DNA of 64,000 nt from Azospirillum sp. 51_20 (GCA_001917175.1 MNTV01000018.1:76209-140208), one strand, 5' to 3'; positions 35,275 to 45,447 are shown, numbered from the stretch's first letter. Numbers and translations are program-made. The notes: generated by a model not told the origin, from the sequence alone.

Positions 35275-36981
35275 CTACCAAATTCTGGATTGAATGAAGA
35301 AAAGGAATTCGACGTCTTCGTCGCTTTCGTAATATTTGTGTTCCTTGAGCGGAAACGCCACCGTAAAGTTGGCGTCCAGCCGCCCAAACAGTCCCGCCCG
35401 GGCACCGACGCCGGTACTGTAGATAAAAGCTTCGTTTTCGTTTTTCAAATTGTTGCTGTCTTTGGCATAGACATGACCAAAGTCAAAAAAGGCATAGACT
35501 TTGGCGCTGTTCAGCCAGTCGGCTTCCTTAATCAGCGGTTTTATGTCGTATTGCAGTTCGTTCATGACGGCAAAACCCTTGTCGCCGACCAGCATCCCCT
35601 CGGTATAGCCGCGCACCGAATTGACGCCGCCGATCTGGAACTGTTCCGACGACGGCAGGAAATCCTGCTCGGTATATTGCGCCTTGGCCTTGACGTTCAG
35701 GGCAAAATCGTCGAGGAAACTCTACTGAAACTCGCCGTTATAATTGAAGCGCCAGAAGGAACGGGTGCCGTCAAACAGCTTGGCGCCTTTGGTAACGCTC
35801 AGCTGATTATACAAGTAACCGCCGGCAAACAGTTTTAAGCTGTCCCACGACAGGCTCAGGGTATCGGTATAAACCTTCTGGGTGCGGAAATCGCCGATAT
35901 AGGAAGCGCCGTTTTTAAAATTAGCGGTGAAGTTGAGATTGTTGACAAAACTGTCGGTTACGTAAACCGGACGTTTGACATAAAAATAATAGTTGTAGAA
36001 ATTGCCGGTTACGTCCAGCGCCTTCAGGTCACCGCCGACGATTTCGGTATCGGAATAGTCGGCGCCGAAACCGATGCGGCTGTCAAAAACCGGTTCGGGA
36101 ATATCAAACGAACCGAAAAAGGCATTCGACCCTTCGGTTACCACGCCGCCGAAGTTCAGATTGTCACGGTAACCGGTCAGACTGCGGACGGAAGCAAAGG
36201 CGCCGGCACGGTAAACGCCGGTCGACTTTTGTCCGGCATTGTCGGCAAAAGCAGATACGGACACCCTCTGCGGCTCTTCGACAATCACGTCAAGGTCGGT
36301 GGTGGCAAACTTTTCGCCCGGTTCCATCGCAATCCGCGCCTTGATGTCGTTGGCGGCGTTAAACATCAGAATGTTGTCCTGAAGCTCCTTAACGTTCAGT
36401 CGGTCGCCGCTTTCAACGCCCAGATTTCTGCGCACGAAATTTTCGCTGGTCGACTTGTTTTCCTTAACCGTAATCCTGTCGATTTTTCCTTCAATCAGAT
36501 TGATTTTGAGGATATGGTCGCGCACGTCCTGGTTGGGAACATAGGCTTTGGCAGCAAAATAACCGCGATCCTTATATTCGCGGTCCACTTCTCTGACGAT
36601 TGCGCCGATGTCGTTTAAGCCGATTTCCTTTCCCTCGTAACGCGAGGCAATGCCTTCGAGAAAACTGTCGGGCAAAAGCTCCGAACGGTCAAAGATCAAG
36701 CGTTTCAACTTCATGATCTTTTTGTCGGCGGCAGCTTTTTTCTCCGGCGCCTTGTCTTTTTTCTTTGCGGACGCATCTTTTAACTTTTCTTTTTCATATT
36801 CGTCCGAAAAACGGCGGATTCTGGCGTCGGTAGCCTTGGAACGCAGGGTTTCCTTGGTTCTCTCCAGTTCATAAGCCGGCGAATAGGCGCGGACGGCGGG
36901 TACGACGGGAACGGTTTGGGCATGCGCACAGGAAACGAATACGGCAAAAATCCCGACATTCAATATGCTCAGTCTGGTCAA
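35275..36981 (-). pseudogene. TpsB/ShlB-FhaC outer-membrane transporter interrupted by one in-frame TAG
   Basis: Read through, the frame encodes about 568 residues. It has a signal peptide (ILNVGIFAVFVSCAHA), a charged Lys-rich linker, a POTRA_2 domain (DIGAIVREVDREYKDRGYFA and LKINLIEGKIDRI), and a ShlB-type beta-barrel with the conserved QFQIGGVNSVRGYTEG loop (VRGY motif). It ends in SRIW, with aromatic Trp last. A single TAG at 35722-35724 lies after FNYNGEF-Q; the frame continues unchanged on both sides, so one base (e.g. CAG to TAG) explains it. The start is a TTG with AAGG 8 bases upstream; no ATG lies nearby. If the stop is real, TpsA cannot be exported by this partner unless the amber codon is suppressed. 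Other genes here end in TAG normally, so global TAG recoding is unlikely. Confidence 0.87.
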
Positions 36982-37018
36982 AACAAAAACCTTAAAATTC
37001 TGTTAATTTAATGTTTTT

Positions 37019-37046
37019 ATAATAAGCCGCAAATGTCTTTTGTCAA
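37019..37046 (-). promoter_or_regulatory. Promoter of the tpsB-tpsA operon
   Basis: On the minus strand TTGACA (37046-37041) and TATTAT (37024-37019) are 16 bp apart, about 40 bp before the TTG start of tpsB. The surrounding stretch is AT-rich. Confidence 0.55.
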
Positions 37047-37192
37047 GAACATTATTTTAACTTACAAAAATAATACCTTGATATATTTACGATTTTTTGC
37101 CGCCTTTGATTTTTTATCAGACTCAAAAACAAACGGTTATCGTTTTTGACAATTCCGTTGCGGATTTTCCGTCAAACGTCCTTCACTAAGCC

Positions 37193-37200
37193 GGGGGGGG
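37193..37200. repeat. Run of eight G residues upstream of the tps operon
   Basis: A G8 tract lies about 150 bp upstream of the tps promoter, between that promoter and the terminator of the neighbouring gene. Such tracts can slip and change length. The stretch from 37047 to 37307 otherwise shows no gene. Confidence 0.4.
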
Positions 37201-37218
37201 CGGATCAGCCGTCACAGC

Positions 37219-37246
37219 CTGACCGCACTCATCGGCGCGGAACGGC
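37219..37246. repeat. Degenerate 28-bp intergenic repeat, copy 1
   Basis: This stretch matches 53670-53697 at 22 of 28 positions; all six differences are transitions. Both copies lie in non-coding gaps next to operons. It may be an old dispersed element or chance similarity. Confidence 0.3.
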
Positions 37247-37307
37247 GTTTGGACGACCGCCCTGCATTCGGCCCCGGCAAATCGTTTTTTCTGCAAAAAA
37301 TGTAACC

Positions 37308-37339
37308 AAAAAAGAGCGGACAAACGCCCGCTCTTTTTT
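37308..37339 (-). terminator. Terminator of the duplicated holin-like gene
   Basis: The 12-bp stem AAAAAAGAGCGG/CCGCTCTTTTTT with a 7-base loop lies 20 bases after the stop of the minus-strand gene; the A-rich arm becomes the T-run on that strand. Confidence 0.85.
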
Positions 37340-37360
37340 CAACAAGATAAAGAGGAAGTT

Positions 37361-37816
37361 TTATTCCTCTTCTTTCGTTTCCTCCTTAGCCGCCGGAGTT
37401 TCCCGATTTTTCGGCAGCCTGCGCAGACCGACGTCGCGCGCGCCGCTGATGCCGAGAATAACCGTTAAGGCGGTAATCAGCTGCGACCAGTCATTGACAC
37501 GAAGGTCAAGATAAGGCGCTATGATGCAGTTGATGAAAAAACCGCCGGCCAAAGCCCAGCCCACGCAAGGGATCCACATTCTCTGCCAGCCTTTGCCCGA
37601 CCTGTTCTCCGGAAGCTTGTCCAGAGAATTTTTCAGGAAATAATCGCGGGTACCGCTGATACCGAGCAAAATGCCGAGAGAAGTGATCAGACCGTTCCAC
37701 TCTACCAAAGAAATTTCGGTGAACGGAGCAACGAAGAGGTTATTGACAAAACCTCCGACCAGAATCCAGCCAATGACCGAAATCCAAAGTCTTTTGAACT
37801 TTATCTTCTTTTTCAT
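37361..37816 (-). CDS. Membrane protein with two tandem holin-like units
   Basis: The 151-residue protein is made of two aligned halves. KFKRLWISVIGWILVGGFVN...LITSLGILLGISGTRDYFLK in the first matches WQRMWIPCVGWALAGGFFIN...LITALTVILGISGARDVGLR in the second. Each half looks like the small three-helix phage holin unit found in many phages (W-P-x-x-GW, then a C-terminal GISGxR). A charged tail (PAAKEETKEEE) ends the protein. There are no other phage genes next to it, so it seems a domesticated, duplicated holin-like membrane protein rather than part of a prophage. Its function is not known. It has its own terminator. Confidence 0.62.
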   Translation of the reverse strand: MKKKIKFKRLWISVIGWILVGGFVNNLFVAPFTEISLVEWNGLITSLGILLGISGTRDYFLKNSLDKLPENRSGKGWQRMWIPCVGWALAGGFFINCIIAPYLDLRVNDWSQLITALTVILGISGARDVGLRRLPKNRETPAAKEETKEEE

Positions 37817-37899
37817 ATGTATAAATGTTAATAATTTTTTTCCTGTTTTTTATCATAAGCGAACCGCCGCTGTTTGTCAATTGTTTTTGTCTAAAAGGT

Positions 37900-39243
37900 T
37901 TATTCCTTACAGATAATTACCGAAAAGCCGTCGCCGCTGTTGTCAAATTCCATTTTGCAGCCGTGCAAAGCGGCAATCTTGCCGACAATCGACAGACCGA
38001 GGCCGCTGCCGTTTTCTTTTTGTCCGGCCGGACGGAAGAAACGTTCACTCAAATGACGCAGATGGCGGTCGGCAATCTTAACTCCGGAATTGTGGACTTC
38101 GATTTCGTCGGCGGAAATACGGACGGCAACCGTTGCGCCCTCGGGGCTGTATTTTACCGCGTTGTCCAAAAGGTTGCGCAGCATGGCAGCCAGCAGCACG
38201 GAATTGCCTTTGTTTACCGGCGCACGGGCGGTAACGTCGGTTTTAAGAATTTGTTTTTTCGCCCGCAGCGCTTCGTCATATTCGGCGGCAAGGGAACCGA
38301 CAATCTGCGGCCAGGAAACATCTTCCGCTTCGTCGGTCATCGCCAGTCCGCTTTCCAGCTTCGACAACAGCAGCAGCTGTTCCACCAGCCGGGCACAGCG
38401 CTCAATCCCCTGCCCCATCTTGGCCGCGGCGGAACGTCTGGCCCCGGCGTCGTCTTCCGCCAGCTCCAGCACTTCCAGCTGCACTTTCAAAGCCGTCAGC
38501 GGCGAACGCAATTCATGCGCGGAATCGGAGATAAAGCTTTTTTCCCGCTTGATCATGCCGTCAATCCGGCGCAAAAGGTCGTTCATGGCGGTTGTCAAAG
38601 GCTTGATTTCGTCGGGCAGATCCTTGTCGGAAAGCGGCGACAGATCATCGGGACGACGCGCTTCCAGTTCTTTTGCCAGTCGGCGGAAAGAAGAAAATTC
38701 GCGGCCGACGAAATAAATCACCGCACCGAGCAAAATCAACAATCCGCACAGCCAGGGGGTGAGAAATTCCTCAACCATGTCCAGCGTGACTTCGGTGCGG
38801 TACTCCATTTCCTGGCCGACGGCTATGACGTAGTTTTTGTCCGCGGAATCGACCCAGACGATGCGCCACTCCTCATCATCCACGTTCTGGTTGAAGAAAC
38901 TGCCGGTGCGGGGAGAGAAAATAAAGTCTTTGCCGTTTTCGTTATCGTGAAAAATCATTTTGCCCGCACGGTCAAAAACGGCAAAACCGATCGCTTCGTC
39001 TTCTTCGTCGGCATTGTCAATGCCGCCGATAATGCGGTTGGTGGCCTTCTGACTGTCGGCGGAAAGTCCGCTCCAGTCGGCAGAAGCCAGCTGACGGGCA
39101 AGCAAAATCTGATACTGGTCGAAAAATTCGTCGATTTTCTCGCGGCTTTCAAACCACGAAAACAACCCCGAACAAATCCATATCAAACAGGAAATGCCGG
39201 TAAAAAGCAGCAGCAGGCGAATTCTCAGACTTAGTTTTTTCAT
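37900..39243 (-). CDS. qseC: Sensor histidine kinase, QseC-like
   Basis: The 447-residue kinase has two membrane helices (about residues 8-30 and 161-180) bounding a periplasmic sensor of about 130 residues, then a HAMP-like linker. The dimerisation/phosphoacceptor box is SDSAHELRSPLTAL (His243), and the HATPase domain has the N box LLDNAVKYSP and the G box GSGLGLSIVGKI. It overlaps the response-regulator gene by 4 bases, and the order ygiW-qseB-qseC equals that of E. coli, where QseC responds to quorum or adrenergic signals and iron. The signal here is unknown. The stop is close to the divergent side of a short intergenic gap. Confidence 0.88.
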   Translation of the reverse strand: MKKLSLRIRLLLLFTGISCLIWICSGLFSWFESREKIDEFFDQYQILLARQLASADWSGLSADSQKATNRIIGGIDNADEEDEAIGFAVFDRAGKMIFHDNENGKDFIFSPRTGSFFNQNVDDEEWRIVWVDSADKNYVIAVGQEMEYRTEVTLDMVEEFLTPWLCGLLILLGAVIYFVGREFSSFRRLAKELEARRPDDLSPLSDKDLPDEIKPLTTAMNDLLRRIDGMIKREKSFISDSAHELRSPLTALKVQLEVLELAEDDAGARRSAAAKMGQGIERCARLVEQLLLLSKLESGLAMTDEAEDVSWPQIVGSLAAEYDEALRAKKQILKTDVTARAPVNKGNSVLLAAMLRNLLDNAVKYSPEGATVAVRISADEIEVHNSGVKIADRHLRHLSERFFRPAGQKENGSGLGLSIVGKIAALHGCKMEFDNSGDGFSVIICKE

Positions 39244-39899
39244 GTTTCTTCCAGTATATATCCGATTTTGTTAACCGTGCGGACAATGTCCTTGCCGAGT
39301 TTTTTGCGCAGATGGTGAATGTGAACCTCCACCGCGTTGCTCGAAACTTCGTCATCCCAGGAATAAATTTTGCTTTCAATCGCTTCCTTGGAAAGAACCT
39401 TGTTTTTGTTTAAGAGCAGCAGTTCCAGCAAAGCGGTTTCCTTGGGCGACAGCACCACTTCCCGGCCGGCGGAGGTCACTTTGCGGGTTTCGGGATCAAA
39501 AGCGACGTTTCCGTATGTCAGAAGCGGCGAAGGGCGGCCGCTGCTGCGGCGGATCAGGGCATTTAAACGGGCCTGCACTTCTTTTAGGGAAAAGGGCTTG
39601 CCGAGGTAGTCGTCGGCGCCGCTGTTCAATCCGGCGATGCGCTGGTCGACGTCACCGCGGGCGGTTAAAATCAGCACCGGTTCCGTCCGGCTCTTCTGCC
39701 GCCAGTTTTTCAGCACCTCCAAACCGTCCTGACCGGGCAGTCCCAGATCAAGCACCACCGCTGCGTAAGAAGCCTGATACAGAGCTTCTTCCCCTTCCAG
39801 TCCGTCGGTGAACCAGTCGACGGCAAAGCCGAGCTTTTCCAGCCCGACTTTCAAACCGTCGCCGATCAGTTGGTCATCTTCCACCAGCAGGATCCGCAT
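39240..39899 (-). CDS. qseB: OmpR-family response regulator, QseB-like
   Basis: The 219-residue regulator has an N-terminal receiver with acidic pocket LVEDD at residues 5-9, phosphorylation site Asp51 in VVLDLGLPG, a switch Thr in LILTAR, and Lys in GKPFS. A C-terminal winged helix follows with SNAVEVHIHHLRKKLG and the closing RTVNKIGYIL. Long stretches are close to E. coli QseB (RILLVEDDQLIGDGLKVGL and VDWFTDG). It sits between ygiW and qseC and probably controls the operon through the 5+6-type box at 40348-40364. Confidence 0.91.
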   Translation of the reverse strand: MRILLVEDDQLIGDGLKVGLEKLGFAVDWFTDGLEGEEALYQASYAAVVLDLGLPGQDGLEVLKNWRQKSRTEPVLILTARGDVDQRIAGLNSGADDYLGKPFSLKEVQARLNALIRRSSGRPSPLLTYGNVAFDPETRKVTSAGREVVLSPKETALLELLLLNKNKVLSKEAIESKIYSWDDEVSSNAVEVHIHHLRKKLGKDIVRTVNKIGYILEET

Positions 39900-39911
39900 G
39901 ACACACCCGTC

Positions 39912-40286
39912 TTATTTTTTCAGTTTTACGGTATTGACGTCAACTTTGATGTCAAACAGGTCTTTGTCAACTTCGCCGCTGATTTCGATGGTGTCTTCCG
40001 GAGTAACGTTGACGCCGCGCCAGTCTTCGTCGTCGATTTCAATAGTGATGGTGCCGCTCGCGTCTTTGAACAGATATTTTTCGTCGCCCAGGCTCTGCTG
40101 AATCTGTCCGACCAGGACAACCGGCTGGTCGTCACTCATCTTGTTGGCTTCGGCAACGGTCGAAACGGACAGTCCCGGTCCGGTGAATCCGCCGCGGGGA
40201 GCCATGGCGCCCTGATACTGGGCATGAGCCGCGCCGGCAAAACCGATCATCAAAGCCAGGGTAGATACTGCGAGTAATTTGTTCAT
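39912..40286 (-). CDS. ygiW: Periplasmic YgiW/YdeI-type BOF protein
   Basis: The 124-residue protein has a signal peptide (LLAVSTLALMIGFAGAAHA, cut before QY) and a bacterial OB-fold (BOF) domain: VVLVGQIQQSLGDEKYLFKD, GTITIEIDDEDWRG and TPEDTIEISGEVDKDLFDIKVDV are the family strands. E. coli YgiW (VisP) is a stress-tolerance protein located directly upstream of qseBC, and the order is the same here with a 12-base gap. It is the first gene of the operon behind the CTTAAG direct repeats. Confidence 0.9.
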   Translation of the reverse strand: MNKLLAVSTLALMIGFAGAAHAQYQGAMAPRGGFTGPGLSVSTVAEANKMSDDQPVVLVGQIQQSLGDEKYLFKDASGTITIEIDDEDWRGVNVTPEDTIEISGEVDKDLFDIKVDVNTVKLKK

Positions 40287-40339
40287 GTGTTTTCTCCTAA
40301 AAAAATGTTTTGATTAACTGCTTACAAGAACAATACAAC

Positions 40340-40364
40340 ATTATAAACTTAAGTAACGCTTAAG
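40340..40364 (-). promoter_or_regulatory. PmrA/QseB-type box and -10 element of the ygiW-qseBC operon
   Basis: Two CTTAAG hexamers at 40348-40353 and 40359-40364, separated by 5 bp, match the PmrA/QseB direct-repeat box (CTTAAx-N5-CTTAAx). A TATAAT -10 on the minus strand (40345-40340) lies 2 bp downstream, so the box replaces the -35. Autoregulation by the neighbouring QseB-like protein is the natural reading. Confidence 0.7.
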
Positions 40365-40561
40365 GGATAAAAAATTTTTATCTTTTTTATTTAATTTTGC
40401 ATATCCGATTGAAAAACATAGATATTATTTTCAAAAAAACGACAAAGCAAAAACTGTCCGCCCGGTCTGCCGGCACATTTTTCTTAAATTATTAAGGCTT
40501 TCCGCCCACAGGCGAATCCGCTTTTTAAGCGGCAGGAACGGCTTTGCCGCACAGACGGAAG

Positions 40562-42187
<1,626 letters not shown>

Positions 42188-42213
42188 TATTTTCTCCTTT
42201 TGTTTTACGGTAA

Positions 42214-42243
42214 TAAAAAAACGCGGTTTATGCCGCGTTTTTT
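42214..42243 (-). terminator. Terminator after tRNA-Ala(CGC)
   Basis: The stem AAACGCGG/CCGCGTTT with a short loop and A/T runs on both sides lies between tRNA-Ala(CGC) and the ABC-F gene; it can stop the tRNA transcript on the minus strand. Confidence 0.78.
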
Positions 42244-42248
42244 CGAAT

Positions 42249-42324
42249 TGGTGGAGCTGAGGAGGATCGAACTCCCGACCTAATGATTGCGAACCATTCG
42301 CTCTCCCAGCTGAGCTACAGCCCC
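42249..42324 (-). tRNA. tRNA-Ala (anticodon CGC)
   Basis: The 76-base gene folds as a full cloverleaf. The acceptor arm GGGGCTG pairs with CAGCTCC (one G-T), the D arm is GCTC/GAGC, the anticodon stem is AATGG/TCATT with loop TTCGCAA, and the T arm is GGGAG-TTCGATC-CTCCT. CCA is encoded. Loop positions 34-36 read CGC, for Ala codon GCG. A terminator follows. Confidence 0.94.
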
Positions 42325-42411
42325 ATAAGTACGTTTTAAGCTTCAGAATAATTTTTGTTTCCGTTGAGCGAATGGAACCATTCGCCTTCCCTGCCTAATT
42401 TCGCCGCGGTT
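42304..42411. repeat. Direct repeat copy 1: tRNA-Ala 5' end plus leader
   Basis: This 108-bp segment covers the first 21 bases of tRNA-Ala(CGC) and about 87 bp upstream of it. It recurs at 42492-42600 with about four differences and one 1-bp indel. Inside lies an 18-bp palindrome, GCGAATGG-AA-CCATTCGC (42368-42385), that resembles the tRNA anticodon arm. Confidence 0.85.
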
Positions 42412-42491
42412 GCTGTCGCTTCCCTTGCTCAAATAAGGCAGACAAGATGTTGCAGACGAAAAACCTCCGCCGGAGCTTTTTCGCTTAGCCA

Positions 42492-42600
42492 TCCCAGCTG
42501 AGCTACAGCCCCATAAATACGTTTTCAAGTTTCAGAATAATTTTTGTTTCCGTCGAGCGAATGGAACCATTCGCCTTCCCTGCCTAATTTCGCCGCGGTT
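42492..42600. repeat. Direct repeat copy 2: orphan tRNA-Ala 5' fragment plus leader
   Basis: This second copy carries the first 21 bases of the tRNA with no tRNA body to follow. The 80 bp between copies (42412-42491) is not tRNA-like. It fits a duplicated tRNA gene that lost its 3' part or was cut by an integrated and later lost element. From 42601 to 42761 nothing else is recognised. Confidence 0.8.
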
Positions 42601-42761
42601 CGTCATAAAAACGGCGCATCGGCCGGCAACAAGCGGAATATTACAATAAAAAAGCCTAATGTCAAATGTTTTTTATCATAAAAAACAGCAATCCGGCAGT
42701 TTTCAAAATTTTGATTTTCACCCAAACTCCGGCATAACACGCCGCATTTTCATACAAAAAC

Positions 42762-42787
42762 AAAAAAGCCGGTTCTGCAACCGGCTT
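42762..42787 (-). terminator. Terminator after tRNA-Ala(GGC)
   Basis: The 8-bp stem AAGCCGGT/ACCGGCTT region with loop TCTGCA is followed by a T6 run on the minus strand, directly past the tRNA 3' end. Confidence 0.85.
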
Positions 42788-42794
42788 ATGAAAT

Positions 42795-42870
<76 letters not shown>

Positions 42871-43002
42871 ATTCAAGTACCTTCAAAAATACGCCATCTT
42901 TGAAAGTGATTACATAACTACCCAAATAATTTCAAAATGTCAAGTCTTTTTTTTCGTTCTCCGCCGGGAAAAAGAAACAACGTTTTTCCGCCTTGTATTC
43001 CA

Positions 43003-43458
43003 TTATTTTTTCCGACCGGGCGCTGCTTCGGGATTCCGCCATGTCATCAGCAGTTCTTCTTCCCCGGTATTTTCATCGATTCCCTTTTGCTCTTCACGGA
43101 ATCCGTGCCGGACATAAAACGCCGCCGCGCGTTTGTTTTTGGCATAAACGCGCAGTTTTAAACTCTTCCGCCCGTTTTGCACGAAAGACAAAAGCCCGGA
43201 ACCGATCCCCCGTCCCTGCCGCGACGGCTCGACAAACAGCGCTCCGATATATTCATTATCAATAATGCTGACAAAGGCAGCCGGCCGGCCGTTTTCCTCC
43301 CATACCAGAGTTTTGGCCGCCGGCAGCCAGACTTCTTGGATTTCGGCTGCCCTGGAGCGCCAGAAAGCGTCATTGACAAAGTCATGCGCGCGAAGGCTGG
43401 CGGTCAGCCAGATTTCCGTCAAAACGACAGCGTCTTCTTTGCGGTAAGGACGAATCAT
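43003..43458 (-). CDS. GNAT-family N-acetyltransferase, YjaB-like
   Basis: The 151-residue enzyme is a complete GNAT fold. It begins MIRPYRKEDAVVLTEIWLTAS, has the acetyl-CoA pyrophosphate-binding motif RQGRGIGSGLL (about residues 80-90) and ends with NKRAAAFYVRHGFREE, as in YjaB-type proteins. The acceptor substrate is unknown. Its ATG directly follows the parE stop (TAAATG), so it is probably translated from the parE transcript. Confidence 0.86.
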   Translation of the reverse strand: MIRPYRKEDAVVLTEIWLTASLRAHDFVNDAFWRSRAAEIQEVWLPAAKTLVWEENGRPAAFVSIIDNEYIGALFVEPSRQGRGIGSGLLSFVQNGRKSLKLRVYAKNKRAAAFYVRHGFREEQKGIDENTGEEELLMTWRNPEAAPGRKK

Positions 43459-45447
43459 TTAAATGTCCAGATCATCAACGAATTTGGCGCGTTCAATGAT
43501 GAACTTGAAGCGCGATTCCGGATTTTTGCCCATCAGGCGTTCGACCATCCGCCGGGTTTCAAAGGCCTCTTCCTTGCCCTCTTCGGTATTGGCCGAGGGA
43601 ATCAGAACCTTCAAAAGCGTTCGTTTGGACTTGTCCATGGTCGTTTCCTTGAGCTGCTGCGCGCTCATTTCGCCCAGCCCTTTAAAGCGGCTGATTTCCG
43701 CCTTCTGACTGCCTTTGACTTCCTTTTTCAGAATCCGGTCCTTGTCGTCGTCGTCCAGGGCGTAAAAATTCTTGCCGGCAGCGGAAATTTTATACAGCGG
43801 CGGGGTGGCGATAAACAAATGTCCGTTTTCGATCAGCTTCGGCATCTGCTGATAGAAGAAAGTCATCAACAGCGAAGTAATGTGGGCCCCGTCGACGTCA
43901 GCATCGGTCATAATGATGATTTTTTCGTAGCGAAGGTTTTCTTCTTTGTAATTGTCCTTGATACCGCAGCCCAGCGCCTCGATCATGTCCTTGATTTCCT
44001 GGTTCTGGGTAATCTTGTCAAGCGAAGCGGAAGCCACGTTCAGGATTTTGCCCCGCAGCGGCAGAATCGCCTGCGTCATGCGGTCGCGTCCCTGTTTGGC
44101 GGAACCGCCCGCCGAATCGCCCTCGACGATAAAAATTTCGGTATCTTCGGCCGCCGCTTTCGAACAGTCGGCCAGTTTGCCCGGCAGGCGCAGCCGTTTG
44201 GTCGGGCTTTTGCGGTTTTGGATTTTCTCTTCCTTTTTCCGGCGGCGGAACTCCGAACGCGCAATCACGTATTCCATCAGCGCCGCGGCGTTTTCGGAAT
44301 CGGAGGAAAGCCAGTGGTCGAAAGAATCCTTGACCGCCTGTTCGACCAGCCGCACCGCCTTGCTTGACGTCAGCCTGTCTTTGGTCTGCCCCTGAAATTC
44401 CGGATCGCGGATAAAAACGGAAAGCATAATGCAGGCATCGCTTAAGAAATCTTCGCCGGTAACCGCCGCCGCTTTTTTGACGTTGGCCATTTCCGCGTAT
44501 TCTTTCAATCCGCGCAAAAGAGCCGATTTGAAGCCCAGTTCGTGGGTGCCACCCTGCGGGGTGATGACGGTATTGCAGTAAGAGTGGCAAAAGCCGTTTT
44601 CATCTTCCGGCCAGGTAACCGCCCATTCGACTTTGCCTTCGTCGCCCGCCAAAAGCGACTCGCCGGCAAACGGCATGCGATTGACGGTGGTGCGGCTGCC
44701 GATCTGATAGTTGAGAAAATCGCGCAGGCCGTTGGGGAAATGCAGTTCGGCTTCCGCCGGCGTAACGTCGCCTTCGCACAAAAGTTCCGGCGCGCATTTC
44801 CACAAAATATGAATTCCCTTGAACAAAAAGGCCTTTGAACGCGCCATTCTGTACAGCTTGTTGGGCGAAAAGCAGCAGTTGGCGCCGAAAATCTCCGGAT
44901 CGGGACGGAAAGTGATGCTGGTGCCGCGGCGGTTGGGCGCATTGCCGACCATTTCCAGCTTGTCGAGCGGGCGCCCTTTGGCATAGTGCTGGCGATAGAG
45001 TTTGCGGTCGCGGGCAACTTCGATCGTCAGGCTTTCGGAAAGGGCGTTGACGACGGAAGAGCCGACCCCGTGCAGACCGCCCGAAACCTTGTAGGCGTTG
45101 CCGCCGAACTTGCCGCCGGAGTGCAGCATGGTCATGATCACTTCCAAAGCGGACCTGTCGGGATATTTCGGATGGGAATCGACGGGAATGCCGCGGCCGT
45201 TGTCGGTCACGGTTACCGAATAGTCGGCGTTCAACGACAATTCGATCCGGTTGGCAAAACCGGCCACCGCTTCGTCCATTGAGTTGTCAAGAATCTCCGC
45301 CACCAGATGATGCAGCGATTGTTCGTCGGTGCCGCCGATATACATGCCGGGACGCGCCCGGACGGCCTCCAGTCCCTCCAAAACCTGAATATCCTGCGCC
45401 GAATAGTTGCTTTCGGCTGCGGCGCCGCCGTCAAATAAATCCGTCAT
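43459..45447 (-). CDS. parE: DNA topoisomerase IV subunit B (ParE)
   Basis: The 662-residue protein is a GyrB-family ATPase/TOPRIM subunit. The GHKL ATP site has EILDNSMDEA and GGLHGVGSSVVNALS, followed by the transducer, the TOPRIM Glu in VEGDSAGGSAKQGRDR, the metal-binding MTDADVDGAHI, and a C-terminus typical of ParE (MVERLMGKNPESRFKFI). Its length of about 660 without the large GyrB insert favours ParE over GyrB. It decatenates chromosomes together with ParC, which is not in this window. It heads a two-gene transcript with the GNAT gene. Confidence 0.93.
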   Translation of the reverse strand: MTDLFDGGAAAESNYSAQDIQVLEGLEAVRARPGMYIGGTDEQSLHHLVAEILDNSMDEAVAGFANRIELSLNADYSVTVTDNGRGIPVDSHPKYPDRSALEVIMTMLHSGGKFGGNAYKVSGGLHGVGSSVVNALSESLTIEVARDRKLYRQHYAKGRPLDKLEMVGNAPNRRGTSITFRPDPEIFGANCCFSPNKLYRMARSKAFLFKGIHILWKCAPELLCEGDVTPAEAELHFPNGLRDFLNYQIGSRTTVNRMPFAGESLLAGDEGKVEWAVTWPEDENGFCHSYCNTVITPQGGTHELGFKSALLRGLKEYAEMANVKKAAAVTGEDFLSDACIMLSVFIRDPEFQGQTKDRLTSSKAVRLVEQAVKDSFDHWLSSDSENAAALMEYVIARSEFRRRKKEEKIQNRKSPTKRLRLPGKLADCSKAAAEDTEIFIVEGDSAGGSAKQGRDRMTQAILPLRGKILNVASASLDKITQNQEIKDMIEALGCGIKDNYKEENLRYEKIIIMTDADVDGAHITSLLMTFFYQQMPKLIENGHLFIATPPLYKISAAGKNFYALDDDDKDRILKKEVKGSQKAEISRFKGLGEMSAQQLKETTMDKSKRTLLKVLIPSANTEEGKEEAFETRRMVERLMGKNPESRFKFIIERAKFVDDLDI

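Noticed and set aside
35275..35616. A separate short gene for an outer-membrane protein
   Set aside because: It is in frame with the longer upstream transporter frame; only one TAG separates them, and its supposed start is an internal GTG in the VRGY motif.
35263..35722. Genome-wide recoding of TAG to explain the TpsB stop
   Set aside because: Several intact genes in the window (for example the cupin ending at 13320 and TpsB itself) end in TAG.
37825..39234. A 469-codon open frame opposite the histidine kinase
   Set aside because: Shadow frame; all kinase motifs are on the minus strand.
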